Source: Branchiostoma floridae (lineage: Eukaryota > Chordata > Leptocardii > Amphioxiformes > Branchiostomatidae). From it: DNA of 64,000 nucleotides. Positions 26,156 to 36,645 of the stretch are shown one piece after another (the stretch's first letter is position 1; each line of letters starts with the position of its first letter). The stretch lies in NCBI RefSeq assembly GCF_000003815.2, contig NC_049995.1:2365753-2429752 (forward strand). Direction: 5' to 3'. The notes beneath the pieces were generated by a model. It was not told where the DNA came from. It did not search any database and saw only the letters and a list, made by a program, of their open reading frames with translations. Both the position numbers and the translations under genes were made by a program.

Positions 26156-26285
26156 AAACCGCTAGGTAGGGCCATGTTAGTTTGATTATATGGATGACAT
26201 TCAAAACGGAACTTTAAAACTGATGCGAGTGTGCGAATAAAAAGTTCAACTTCTAAAAAACAGCTGGTTGTCTTCATTATGCAAT

Positions 26286-27172
26286 TTAAGGCCATGTTGA
26301 TTTAATTATATGGATGACATCCGCGCTCGCACCAATTTTCGGCCTTTTCCAAAAAAAAAAAAGTTTTTGACCACACAATAAATTTTGCAAGGCAGCTGTA
26401 AAATGAGCACAAATATTCTGTAGATTGAAAAAAAAAGTATCAGAAAACAGATAACTAATGCCATAGAATGCCAAAATAAATCTAAAGTCAAAGAATAAAA
26501 TGTGAAAGGACAGAAAGAAAAAAAATCTTTGTACGGGGAGGTACCAGTACAGAAAATTCAGGTCCCATTCAGGTCCAGAGGATCATTTTCAGGTCCGGAT
26601 CTGAACCTGGACCTGATTGTCTGTGGAAACTTGAGAACTGGCAATACTCAAAACAATGGTAATTGGTCAGTTTTGCTACAAAGAAAACTGTTTGGTAGAT
26701 TATTGGACTCCCACTGGCATTTGAAAATCCCATCTCCATGTAATAAAGGCTAGCTGCCTCTGTACCTTTGACTATAGAAACTTGGTACAATTGACTATAA
26801 ACTCTACTTGACTTCCTCTTGTTGTCTGCTTGGCCCCCGCTAAGACCCCAAATGCCTGCCGACATAGTGCGTCCATTTTGTGATTGGCGAAACCTGTTCC
26901 TCTGATTTTGTCCAGGTCTGTTTTTTTTTCCGATTGGTCCAAGAAGAAAAAATGCCTTGCACCCGTATGATGTACTGGTCCCTACATCTAACTGTTGGTA
27001 TACCATATTATGTGTGTTATTAATAAAGTCCTATGTTCAACCTTCCTGGCCACTTTGATTTCATACTGGAGGCAACTTTTTTTTTGGCCAAACTTTTTTT
27101 TTATTCGCTCGCTCGCATCAGTTTTGGAGTTCCAAGGGGATGTCATCCATATAATCAAATCAACATGGCCTA
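26286..27172. mobile_element. Non-autonomous DNA transposon (MITE-like), about 890 bp
   Basis: The left end, AGGCCATGTTGATTTAATTA followed by TATGGATGACATCC, is mirrored at the right end near 27136-27170. A further one-ended copy lies just left at about 26160-26250 and matches the right subterminal part (ACTGATGCGAG and GCGAATAAAAA). No transposase frame is seen. Confidence 0.7.
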
Positions 27173-28514
27173 TTAAAGTGGTCAGAAAGACAACCGACAG
27201 CCGGCCAATTCCTTGAGCATATTATGTATTATCCTGTGATTCCTGTCTATCCAGCTATCTACTCGGCCAGTTTCTATCATTTTTCCCGCGAAGTCTCCAT
27301 CATCCAAATGTCTCAGGGCGAAAATTTAACATGCGACATCGCCCGACTACGGATTGACCAATCAGCGTCAGCGTTACTCTCTGTGCTGGCATGGCGTAAA
27401 CTCGGTCAGCAACCTACCATAGGTTTCACAAAAATAAACATGATGAATAAAGTAAAATTCATACTTTACTGCTACAACTTATGTATATAAAATCAATTTT
27501 GTTCCTAAAATATGCTATTTATTATGTAAGGTTGGATTATATTAACGACAAGGGTCTAAATGTGAATTGTGTAGATCTTATAAAGTAAAATATCTATGAT
27601 CTTTGTGGTCTTGTTACTAACCTAGACATATTGCACAATGCGTTCTAGAGTGGTAATCAAAGGTCTACGTAGTTAGTTGGTGTGATATATTATCAAGAAT
27701 TGGTGCTTTTGAGAAAGGTAAGGATGTTCTGAGGGTTCTCAACATTGTGTTGTCATGTTTAACCTTATCTGTTGTACTCGTTGAGGTACGTATCAAGAAA
27801 TAACTGACAGCTCCTTGCTGACAGGGATGTGAGTTGGGAGGGGGGCGTTACTAAAACATTTGTCAGAAAATCATGCCGTCTTTTATAACTGTCAATCACA
27901 TGTACAATTTAGCGTTGTCTCAACTGATCAGATAGACCTGTCAAAAGCTAAGTACTGAAGATTTCTTTGTGCGAAAGGCTCTTGATTTTTCTCGGTATTT
28001 GATTTAGAATTCCCAAGACCGCTGTGTTACAAAATGATGTTTGTTTTGGAAATTCGTTCCACAGGTCGTTGACCCATTAGCCTAACATTAAATTTTATAG
28101 GTCATCAGGTTAATTTCATGAATTCAACTGATACTCCAGTACTAGTGTACTTCTTGTTCTTCTTGTTCTTGTTCTTGTTATGATACTGGGCAACACCCCT
28201 AGTTTGTTGGGGCAAACCACCCAGGGCGTACTGCTGTTGTGTTATTGGCTGTTCCTCATATGTTGTAATACCTCTTCCTTAAACTTAACGGGGTTAGCTT
28301 GAAGGGTGGTAGAGTATGGTAAAGTAAAGTAAAGTAACGCAGAAGAACAAGGAAATCTTGGTTTTGACAGCTTTTTTAAAAATTAGAATGGTATCCAGTC
28401 ATATTATAGCTACAAAGTCTCTTGTTGTACTTGTGGAGAGGACAGAAGAGACTCGGGTTGGGAGTTACAATTGTAACAGTGGGGGGGTTGAAGTAGTGCT
28501 AACTGACCATGCCA

Positions 28515-28605
28515 AACACCTGTCAGGCTTTTGGCTCAGTCATTTAGGCTGCTAGTGTTGTGATCCTGAGGACCCGGGTTCGATTCCCGGGTCGGTCAGG
28601 ATATT
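28515..28605 (+). mobile_element. tRNA-like SINE head
   Basis: A B box is embedded in GGGTTCGATTCCCGGG (28574-28589), with an A-box-like TTGGCTCAGTCATTTAGG upstream. The acceptor stem does not pair, so this is better read as a SINE head or tRNA pseudogene than as a working tRNA gene. Confidence 0.5.
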
Positions 28606-28970
28606 TGTATATATTGTTTCTTTCTGTTCTGCTCGCCCCTCTGACTTCTTACACAATACCAAGTCGACTCCAAAAAGCGGCATATTGTAAACACCCAACC
28701 AAACTAAGTAAAAAAAGTTGTAGAAGACCAAAGACCTTTCATTAACAAAGCTACCTGGGAGGACTGAAAAATATAGATTCCAGCTTATCGTAGATATTGA
28801 AATGTTTGTTCTGGTTTTATTTTCACAAATTGCCCTCCTACCATGAATTCATGAGTATCGCCTATTTCTGTCCATCTCCCAGTAAACCTGATGCATGAAA
28901 ATAGATTATCATCTGTTTGATGTCATTCAGTTTTCAGGACAAACTAAGGTATAGATTGGTCCAGGACATG

Positions 28971-29570
28971 TACCGTATATTCTCGAATAAAGTACGCACC
29001 TTTTTAACTTTTCAAAATTGAAAAGGTGCTACAAGTTGTTGCCAAAGTTGGGGTGCGTACTTTATTTGAGGTTACTGCACAGACAAATGGTAAGAAAAGC
29101 CTAAAATAAAGCAAGGTGGAGCTACACTTCTAGTAATGTTTCAAAAATACACATTGTTGTTGTCTTGAAGTTGTCTAAACATGAAACAAAGAAATTGTCT
29201 TAACATGATTTACAGTGGCATTTGCATACAATCCTTTTGAGTTAGTGACTTTGACTTGTACAACTGGTTTTGCCTGATTTCTTCTACCAGTTCTCAGTGA
29301 TTTTTGTAATTTGCAGCAGGCAATTCACAAGTTTATAGAGATAATGACAGTGTAAACCCAGGTTATTTTATGCAAAATGACCTGGGGAAAACATCATAAA
29401 TTCGAATTTATTTAGTTAAAGGTCTGTTCAAAACTGGTGGAGAAGGGGCGCGTACTTTATTTGAGTTTTTCCATTTTACCTTTCAGTCCCAAAGATCTGT
29501 CTAAGACTTGTCCAAAATCAGGGGTGCGTACTTTAATTGGGGTGCGTACTTTATTCGAGAATATACGGTA
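28971..29570. mobile_element. MITE with perfect 30-bp terminal inverted repeats, 600 bp
   Basis: The ends at 28971-29000 and 29541-29570 are exact reverse complements, beginning TACCGTATATTCTCGAATAA. Both outer edges are TA, which fits the TA target of Tc1/mariner-pogo-type transposases (family knowledge). Further GGTGCGTACTTTATTTGAG-like subterminal repeats lie at about 29048 and 29447. There is no coding frame, so it would need a transposase supplied elsewhere. It ends about 100 bases before the SC5D start codon. Confidence 0.85.
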
Positions 29571-29668
29571 TATCAATTATCAACACAGCCCAGGTATGAC
29601 ATAAATAATATAATGATAATTGAATGTCCCGTCTGATTTCCTCCCTTAGTTTTGACCTCTGACCCAGC

Positions 29669-31723
29669 ATGGATATCGTGCTGAACTACGCTGACCACTA
29701 CGTCTTCACGCCGTACGTGTACCCGGGGGGATGGGCGGAGTCGGACCCCCTGAGGCAGTACGTGAGTCTGTTCATCATCGTGACGCTGGGAGGATACCTC
29801 CTATACCTCGGCACCGCCAGTCTAGGATACCTCTTCCTGTTTGATAAAAGACTGCTTCAACATCCACAGATATTAAAGGTATATTTAATAATGTCTATGA
29901 CTAATATGAGTTTGACATGATTCAGTTGCAAAATCTAGTTCTGGATGTCTGATACATGATGTTTTAGTTTATGAAGGTTAGACATCCAGAAACTCTAATT
30001 GGAGATCAAAATAAACAAACAAACAAACATCCAGGTAAACAATATTCAAATACAATTCAATCTCTACTGGATATAAAAAATGGAGATTTTCCTCCAGACG
30101 TTTCGAGTGACATCCATCATTCTTCTTCAGCGTCACTATCGAATGAAATGGCAGAACAACTTTTCTGTCACTCGAAACGTCTAGAAGTAAATCTTTGTTT
30201 TCATCCAGTTGTAGGGATTGAATTTTATTTGAATGATGTTTTAGTGTGTGTGTGTGTAACAATGTTTCTTGCCTGTATTTCTACAGAACCAGGTACAACT
30301 AGAGATCCAGTATGCCTGTTGGTCAGTACCATACATGGCCATCCCGACATGCGTCATGTTCTTGTTCGAAGTACGGGGATACAGCAAGCTGTACGATGAA
30401 ATAGAGGGCACAAATCTAGGTATGTTTCTTCTTCATCTGCGTTATGTCCTTAGCTTTTAGCTAGGATTTTATTAAAGCGGGTCCAAATTTCTTGGTGAAT
30501 TATGGTAAGCAATATAGGCATGACTATTGTAGGGGTTCTGGGGGCATCCACCTTTTACAAAAAATAGATTAAAATGGTGCATTCTGAGGTATTCTGGGGG
30601 CCAGAATTACTGTTGGAGAGGTCACAGTAGGAGACTGACCACAAATGACCTAGTGGCAATCAGAATTTCATGCTTGTCAGAGGATCTCTCCCCAGTGCAA
30701 GTGCGTTCAGTGCCTCCAATTTCTTGTTAACTTTTAAGAAAAGCTAGTCTAAGTAGGCCATGAAGCATGCCTGGCTAAAGGCCTGATCAAGGTTTCTCTC
30801 TTGTGTCCCTGCCCAGGTTACCTGTCCCTTGTGCGTGACGCCCTCTTGTTCCTGTTCTTCACGGACATGTTGATCTACTGGATCCACCGCGGGCTCCACC
30901 ATCGCCTGCTGTACAAGACTCTCCACAAACCTCACCACAAGTGGAAGGTAATGCACTTCTTTGTTTATTTGTTTTGCTTTACGATAAGATTAGACATAGC
31001 ACACCAGTTTCAACAGTCCAATCTGCACAAGACAGGACTGTAATGTCTGATCCCCTTGCAATAGGATGGACCCTTACTCTTTTTGATAAGTGATGTGTGA
31101 TCTTTAGTTTAACTCGCTCAAGGTGTGGCACCCCTTAAACACAGGGCTTCTGGCTTTACGTTCCATGGCCATCAGAGAGGATTTTCTTAACCGATCCACC
31201 TCGCCTTGTCTAACTTTTCAGTTATGCAGCTAAATGTTGCTATATCATTGATGTATTCATTTATTAAATGAAAAGTCAAAATCTCAATCATACCAACACA
31301 GATATTAAATGTTCTTTAATAGATCGAGAGTCTTGACATTCCTGTTGTGTGTTTCAGGTGCCCACCCCGTTTGCCAGCCATGCGTTCCACCCCCTGGATG
31401 GTTTTGCCCAGTCCTTCCCGTACCACCTCTACCCTTTCCTCTTCCCTCTCCACAAGGGGCTGTACCTCGGTCTCTTCATCTTTGTCAACATCTGGACCGT
31501 GTCCATCCACGACGGCGACTTCCGCGTCCCTGACGCGCTCAAACCGATCGTCAACGGGTCGGCGCACCACACGGACCATCACTTGTTCTTCGACTACAAC
31601 TACGGGCAGTTTTTCACGCTGTGGGATCGGATCGGAGGGTCGTTCCGGGCCCCTTCTGCGTGGGAGGGCAAAGCGCCGATTGACGATATTAATAGAATGG
31701 GGGTTAAGGCCAAGAAGGGTTAG
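29669..31723 (+). CDS. SC5D: Lathosterol oxidase / sterol C5-desaturase (4 exons)
   Basis: Exons are 29669-29878, 30287-30419, 30817-30947 and 31358-31723, with phases 0,1,0 and 279 residues. The enzyme introduces the C5-6 double bond into lathosterol to give 7-dehydrocholesterol late in cholesterol synthesis, using O2 and electrons from cytochrome b5 in the ER membrane. The sequence follows the vertebrate protein nearly end to end, for example [22 protein letters not shown] and WDRIGGSF. The di-iron histidine boxes are intact: H138-RGL-H142, H151-KP-HH155 and H229-TD-HH233, plus HAFH at 166-169. Several hydrophobic segments fit a polytopic ER protein. It is about 20 residues shorter than my recollection of the human protein, the loss being at the variable C-terminus. 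Any untranslated upstream exon was not found. Confidence 0.95.
29990..30260. repeat. Foldback element in SC5D intron 1
   Basis: CCAGACGTTTCGAGTGACA near 30093 is mirrored by GTCACTCGAAACGTCTAGAA near 30166. The flanking parts (ATTCAAATACAATTCAATCT and AGATTTTCCT) pair with the right-hand sequence up to about 30240. A GGTTAGACATCCAG motif at its left links it to the repeat at 3186. It is noncoding. Confidence 0.6.
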
Positions 31724-33390
31724 ATTTTAGAATGAAAACTACTCTGTGTGAACATTGTAATATTTGCAGAACTAGTACTTGACTGTCACTTAAAGTGGCT
31801 AGATTTTGGGTTGTCAGATGTCTCAAGTACAGTTTTGTGAGTGAGAAATGTCTATTGGATAATTTTTATAAGTACTGGTGTTAAAAAAACAGGGTGAAAA
31901 GGATACATGTATGTCAAAATTCTATACCAATTTCTGCTAACTGGTCCCTTTGCAATTAAAATGGTCATGGAGGATGCTTTGCAGCTTCATCATCATTCAT
32001 TCATTCGGTTTTCACTGGTGAGGTACATTAGATAAAGTTTTCCAGTATGATTTGTCATTCATAGCAGACTTTAAAGCAGATCCTGACAGTCCAATGCCTC
32101 TTTCTATCATTATCTGTGCAGCTTCATGTACATAAGATCTCTTGTGGGCCTCTGTCTAGTTCACAGAATACAGTTGGTATCACACATGGTCTTGACAAGA
32201 ACTGTTAGGGGCCTTAACCTTTGACCTTTGAGCATGTGCATTTCAAACCATGACCCAGCCTATTTCACCTCATCACTGTATCATGCAGATTGTTTTTATT
32301 CCATGTACTAAAAAAAGTCTAATGTTATTGGTGCAATTTTTACCTCCTGGAAAGTTAAGTGTATTTACATGTAGTTTTCTCTGTAACAGTGAAGATGGTA
32401 GATGACTATGTACCATCAATATTATGATAAAGAATATCTCTATGTTATTAACAATTGTGGAGGGCGAGAAGACTGCAAAGTTCAAATGTGTCCACAAGGT
32501 AATTATTAGGCAGACTAATGTAAATATGGAATAAATTGACTGTTTAATAGGTAGACTACCAGAAAATAAATCTAATATTTTCTGATGCTTTCCTTGAAAT
32601 AAAAGGAATGTATGTCAGCTATCTAAGATGTGATGTGTGAAATTTATGCTTATGAGATATTGAAATCCGCACAAAAATCATAATATTTTATAAACAATAC
32701 AAATGTGATTGTATACTCTTACATTGTAATTTTTATGTATGTGTTACTTGTGTAATGTGTGCTTGTAACAATTGAAAAATAAGTCCAAACTCCTTTTGTC
32801 TGTTTACCATCTGAGTCTGCTCTACATTTAGGAAAATAAATTAAAAACTCATAGATTTTATAAAAATTGAAAGTATACAATATGTATTAGTGCTGTAACT
32901 TATCTGTGGATCCTAACATGTTGTCATCTAATTTATGTGCATTGTTACAGAGGAATATTGAAAAGATGGAATTGTATGAGTTACAAAGAAATAAGTGAAA
33001 CAGATATTAAACACAATTGGTCTTTGTCTTTTTCAGCTGATGGCTATTCCTTTAGTTTGTAAGGCCACATTGACTTGATTTATTAATGTATTGACGAGTT
33101 ATATATCATAAGTTTGAGTCCATTAAAAAAAGTTTTTATATGTGTGAGTGTGTGTGTGTGTGTTGTATATAACTTTAGAGAGAGATATTAAAAAAAGACC
33201 ACACAAATAGTTGCCATGAACAAGTCACCAGGCAGCCCAAAATATCATCAACTTTTCAATTGCTCAACGTGATAAGAAGTATCCAAACACAACACAACAA
33301 AGTATCCACACTTCTTGCTGCAGATACTGGAATGCTGTCACCCTATTTGAAACTAAAAAGGCCAACAGAACAAGTCCTTTGTGTGACATG
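31724..33390. other. SC5D 3' region and spacer
   Basis: AT-rich sequence with several possible poly(A) signals (for example AATAAA at 32529-32534 and 32598-32603) and a short TG microsatellite near 33140-33164. No protein-like frame is present. The true end of the SC5D transcript cannot be chosen from sequence. Confidence 0.45.
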
Positions 33391-33392
33391 CA

Positions 33393-33432
33393 ATCAAGGA
33401 GGTTATATCACCCGTGATATAACCTCCTTGAT
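33393..33432. repeat. Perfect hairpin, 19-bp arms with a 2-base spacer
   Basis: The arm 33393-33411 (ATCAAGGAGGTTATATCAC) and arm 33414-33432 are exact reverse complements separated by CC. It lies about 700 bases upstream of the BRF2 start codon. It could be a tiny mobile palindrome or a structured regulatory site. Confidence 0.9.
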
Positions 33433-34131
33433 GCAATGTACCCCTCAAACACATGTTTTGTTCCCCACCTACCAGCATAATGGTACAGTCCGGTTGTAAC
33501 CTTTGACCCTTCATGTCCATCTAAGAGTTTCGCGCGTTTCTTCAGATATTTTCGGACTTTACGAAGAAACGTTCGTGTAATAAGTTACGAAATTGAAGGA
33601 GTGGGTCAGTAATACCTCCTATTTCGTACAGGTAATGTTGTAAGTTGTTTTCAGTTCCATGGGGCTACGTTTTTATGACGTTTTGGGTACTGTATGTTTC
33701 GTGGGGAGGGGGATGAAAACTTGTACTAACGTAGGTCCGACGTTAAATACCAAGAGAGACTCCTAACTCAAAAGCGAACCATGCGTTACTCAGCACCAAG
33801 AGACCACGTCTAGCGAAATAATAGACGTTAAATGAGGACAACAACAACAACAATATTCTTATGTACGTTAATGCAGTAGTTTGAATTTCCTTGAATCCAA
33901 CCCCTAATTAAAAGTCATAAAAGCTGCTACAGGTATTTTGGTACATTTCAGCCTTCTGTGCATATAATATTATAATTTTTTTTTCTGAAGTGAAGTCTGG
34001 ACCTTGAGAAAAGTTGGGTGGGTGTAACGTTACTTATTATAGAATGCATGCAAGAAATGATTGGTAATGTGGAAAATATTGTATTCTTTCTTTTAATAGG
34101 AAGGACTGGTGCACGTTCCAAAGTGAGAGCC

Positions 34132-35409
34132 ATGTCATCAGCAAGCGTGTGTACGCAATGTGGGAGTAACAACATCCAACTGGACCCGCACTTCTGCTTG
34201 GAGCAGCAGATTTGTACCGACTGTGGGTTCGTCTTGGAGGAGGGGAGCTTTCAGAATGATCCGACCCGTGCGTTTCAATCACAACAGTCGCAAATCGCCC
34301 TCCCGCTAAAGTACCGCCAGCATAACAATTTCCGGGAGCACGTCTCGAAGGCGCGAAGAGATGGAGCACTTAGAGTGGAAGAGATTTCTGCCATGTTGCG
34401 CGTCACGTCAGACGTCATGGTGGAAGAGGCGAAAACATTGTTCACTCAAGCGTTCAACCTGAAGGTGCTCAACAAGGCGAAAAGGGAGAAAAAACGCGTG
34501 CTGCCCGGATGTGTCGTGTACATCGTGTGTCGACAGCACGATTGGCCCATCCTTTTGTCCGACATGTGGGACCTGCTACAATGCAGAGATTCAGTCTTCT
34601 ACAGCGTGTACAAAGTCATACTAGCGGAGCTGGATATCACCATCACAGTGCCAGAGATAGAGACGGTTGTGCCCTCTGTTATTCAAAAGTGTGGCTTTAC
34701 ATTCGATCTTAGTGATGAACAGATGAAAGCAGTCACTCAAATTGTGTGCCTTGCGAAGAACACGTGGATTACTTGCGGACGCCGGTATGACCCGATCATA
34801 ATAGCGTCAGTTTTCCTCGTGTGGAAGGCCGAAGACTACGCCAAGAGGAAGAAGACGAGCATCCCAAAGTTCTGTCGGCAAATCAAATTTGGTACCCAAG
34901 TTCTGCCCATGGTACGGTCTCGTGTTCAAGAATTTGAGGGGCTTTTCTTAAAGCTTGTCTCAGAAATTCCTTGGGTTGAAACAGGACAGATCGACAAGAA
35001 AAACATCGTCTGCTACCTCTCGGACATTCTGAGGTATGAAAAGACGCTGCTCGCAGGAAAATACGGTGACTCAGACCTGGAAAGCGACGATGAAGAAAGA
35101 GAACTACAGGAGAAGATTCTTCCACCGAGTATGACAAACCGGAAGCCCAAATCAGATGTACGGGACACTGACAGTATGACAAGCAAAGTTTCTGTTGCAG
35201 TGTCATATTCCACAGAGCTGGATGAGAATGATATACCAGACTCAGAACTGCACAAGTACATCAGGAGCACCAAAGAAGTCATGATGGTAGAGGATGCCCA
35301 AAAATCTGCCCAAGAATATGAGGAAGAAAATCCTCTCAAGAGAAAGGATTCCAGCAGCAGCCGCAAGACGCGCAAAAGGAAAATATCAGATGTTGAAAAC
35401 ACTCCTTGA
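34132..35409 (+). CDS. BRF2: TFIIIB subunit BRF2 (TFIIB-related factor for type 3 Pol III promoters)
   Basis: The coding region is one uninterrupted exon for 425 residues, close to human BRF2 (419). BRF2 joins TBP and BDP1 to recruit RNA polymerase III to U6-type promoters in the nucleus. Visible parts are: an N-terminal zinc ribbon (C7-x2-C10 and C28-x2-C31); two TFIIB-like cyclin folds, about residues 70-290, with CVVYIVCRQHDWPI matching the family's CRQHNWP motif; an acidic linker; and a C-terminal DENDIPDSELHKYIRS stretch matching human DENISDSEIEQYLRT. The ATG at 34132 has G at -3. The frame continues upstream to 34018, but an acceptor (TTTCTTTTAATAG at about 34099) places that part in an intron. 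Where human BRF2 has the redox-sensing Cys361 (LPPCM), this protein has Ser333 (LPPSM). The tail is Lys/Arg/Ser-rich. Confidence 0.93.
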   Translation: MSSASVCTQCGSNNIQLDPHFCLEQQICTDCGFVLEEGSFQNDPTRAFQSQQSQIALPLKYRQHNNFREHVSKARRDGALRVEEISAMLRVTSDVMVEEAKTLFTQAFNLKVLNKAKREKKRVLPGCVVYIVCRQHDWPILLSDMWDLLQCRDSVFYSVYKVILAELDITITVPEIETVVPSVIQKCGFTFDLSDEQMKAVTQIVCLAKNTWITCGRRYDPIIIASVFLVWKAEDYAKRKKTSIPKFCRQIKFGTQVLPMVRSRVQEFEGLFLKLVSEIPWVETGQIDKKNIVCYLSDILRYEKTLLAGKYGDSDLESDDEERELQEKILPPSMTNRKPKSDVRDTDSMTSKVSVAVSYSTELDENDIPDSELHKYIRSTKEVMMVEDAQKSAQEYEEENPLKRKDSSSSRKTRKRKISDVENTP

Positions 35410-35548
35410 AGAGAAGAACTTTAAATGTTTGATTGATCTGTCAAACTTTTGTCAAAGTAGAAGGATTTGCAGTACTAACAAATTTGAAGATATTTCTTTA
35501 TTGACACGTAATGTTGGAGGATGATGTAACGAATACAAACATGCAGTG

Positions 35549-35554
35549 AATAAA
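35549..35554 (+). terminator. Poly(A) signal of BRF2
   Basis: AATAAA lies 140 bases after the BRF2 stop codon, followed by a GT-rich stretch (TTTGTGTAGGCCAGTGTTG) suited to cleavage and polyadenylation. Confidence 0.6.
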
Positions 35555-35559
35555 ACAAG

Positions 35560-36400
35560 TCTTGGACAACAAATTTGTGTAGGCCAGTGTTGACTTTTCT
35601 TGAGATCTGGTATAGATTAAAATGAATTGATAAGTGACATTTCACATAATTCTACCCTTCCCATAACAGTTCCAAACAAATACCATGACATGATACATGT
35701 ATGTGTATTTCTCGGGTCTAAGTTGTTAGTTCTGTGTATGGGGAACCTCAGGTTGTTATTTGTATGTAGTGTAGTATGCTGTACTACAAATAACAAGTTC
35801 TCTGAAAAATAACTGATTTTTAAAGATTGTATTCAAATGAAAATCAAAATATCGGACACCAATGATAATTGCAAGCAGAAGTACTTTAGGAGAGGCATGA
35901 AAGAGACTGTAAACATCAGATGCCATCAACCATCCTTCAACTGGGACGGGCAGATACTGACACTGACTGCCGAAAGCTTATTGGTAAGTGATTTACTTGC
36001 TTATCGAAGTAGCTAAAGTTATAAATAATGATTGGGTTTTCTTCAATTTAGTTCCTGCTGTTTTTTGTAATACGTACATTTTATAGATGCATAGCAACAG
36101 GTGAACCAGAATGGCTTATACAAAGTTATGGGAGGAAATTAATGAAAGGATTGTACCCGGAGGGGGGAAAGAAAAGGTCCAATAATTAATTTGTTTAAGA
36201 AATGTGACAAGAATAAAGCAAATGCTTGTTTAATTGTACACAAATGAATATAAATCACAAAAAAAGCCTTTTCCCTCATATTCTCCTTGCATTCGTAAGA
36301 TGATGGCTTCAGGAAAAAGCTGACAACAGCTTTACAAGGTACTTTTGAAAATCAACTTCAGCTAGCAAGCACAATTAAGTAGCTGCTGCATCCATATCAA
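35560..36400. other. Intergenic spacer, nothing recognised
   Basis: No protein-like frame, RNA gene or clear repeat is visible between the BRF2 3' end and the candidate first exon of the giant EGF gene. Confidence 0.45.
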
Positions 36401-36645
36401 TTTCCGCCAGGCGTCGCTTTTAGACAATGGGATTTTAAACACCTGCGCAGAGCGGCTCATATTTCCGGCGGTCCCGCGCAGCTTGCGATCAGTTTCACCT
36501 GTTGTGTATTGTGTGTACCTTTCACCAAAGGTACGGCCTTTAAAAACACCCAAAATCCCGCGATTTCAACCCAAAAATGGGGTAGAATTCGCCAGTCAAG
36601 CCCTCCAAAGGTACCACAACACACCGCAAGAGTTTCAACTGAAAG
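36400..36645 (+). promoter_or_regulatory. Candidate promoter and untranslated first exon of the giant EGF gene
   Basis: A locally CG-richer stretch (GCGCAGAGCGG, TTTCCGGCGGTCCCGCGCAG) is followed by sequence ending in a strong donor, GAAAG|GTGAGT at 36645/36646. The next good acceptor leading into coding sequence on this strand is TTTTCCAG at 40502. The assignment is inference from position and donor strength. Confidence 0.35.

Noticed and set aside
28515-28605. Functional tRNA gene
   Set aside because: The B box is good, but no paired acceptor stem or anticodon stem could be drawn; a SINE head fits better.
34018-34131. Upstream extension of the BRF2 frame
   Set aside because: The extension has no similarity to BRF2, and a good acceptor near 34099 falls inside it. 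The ATG at 34132 starts just before the zinc ribbon, as in the family.
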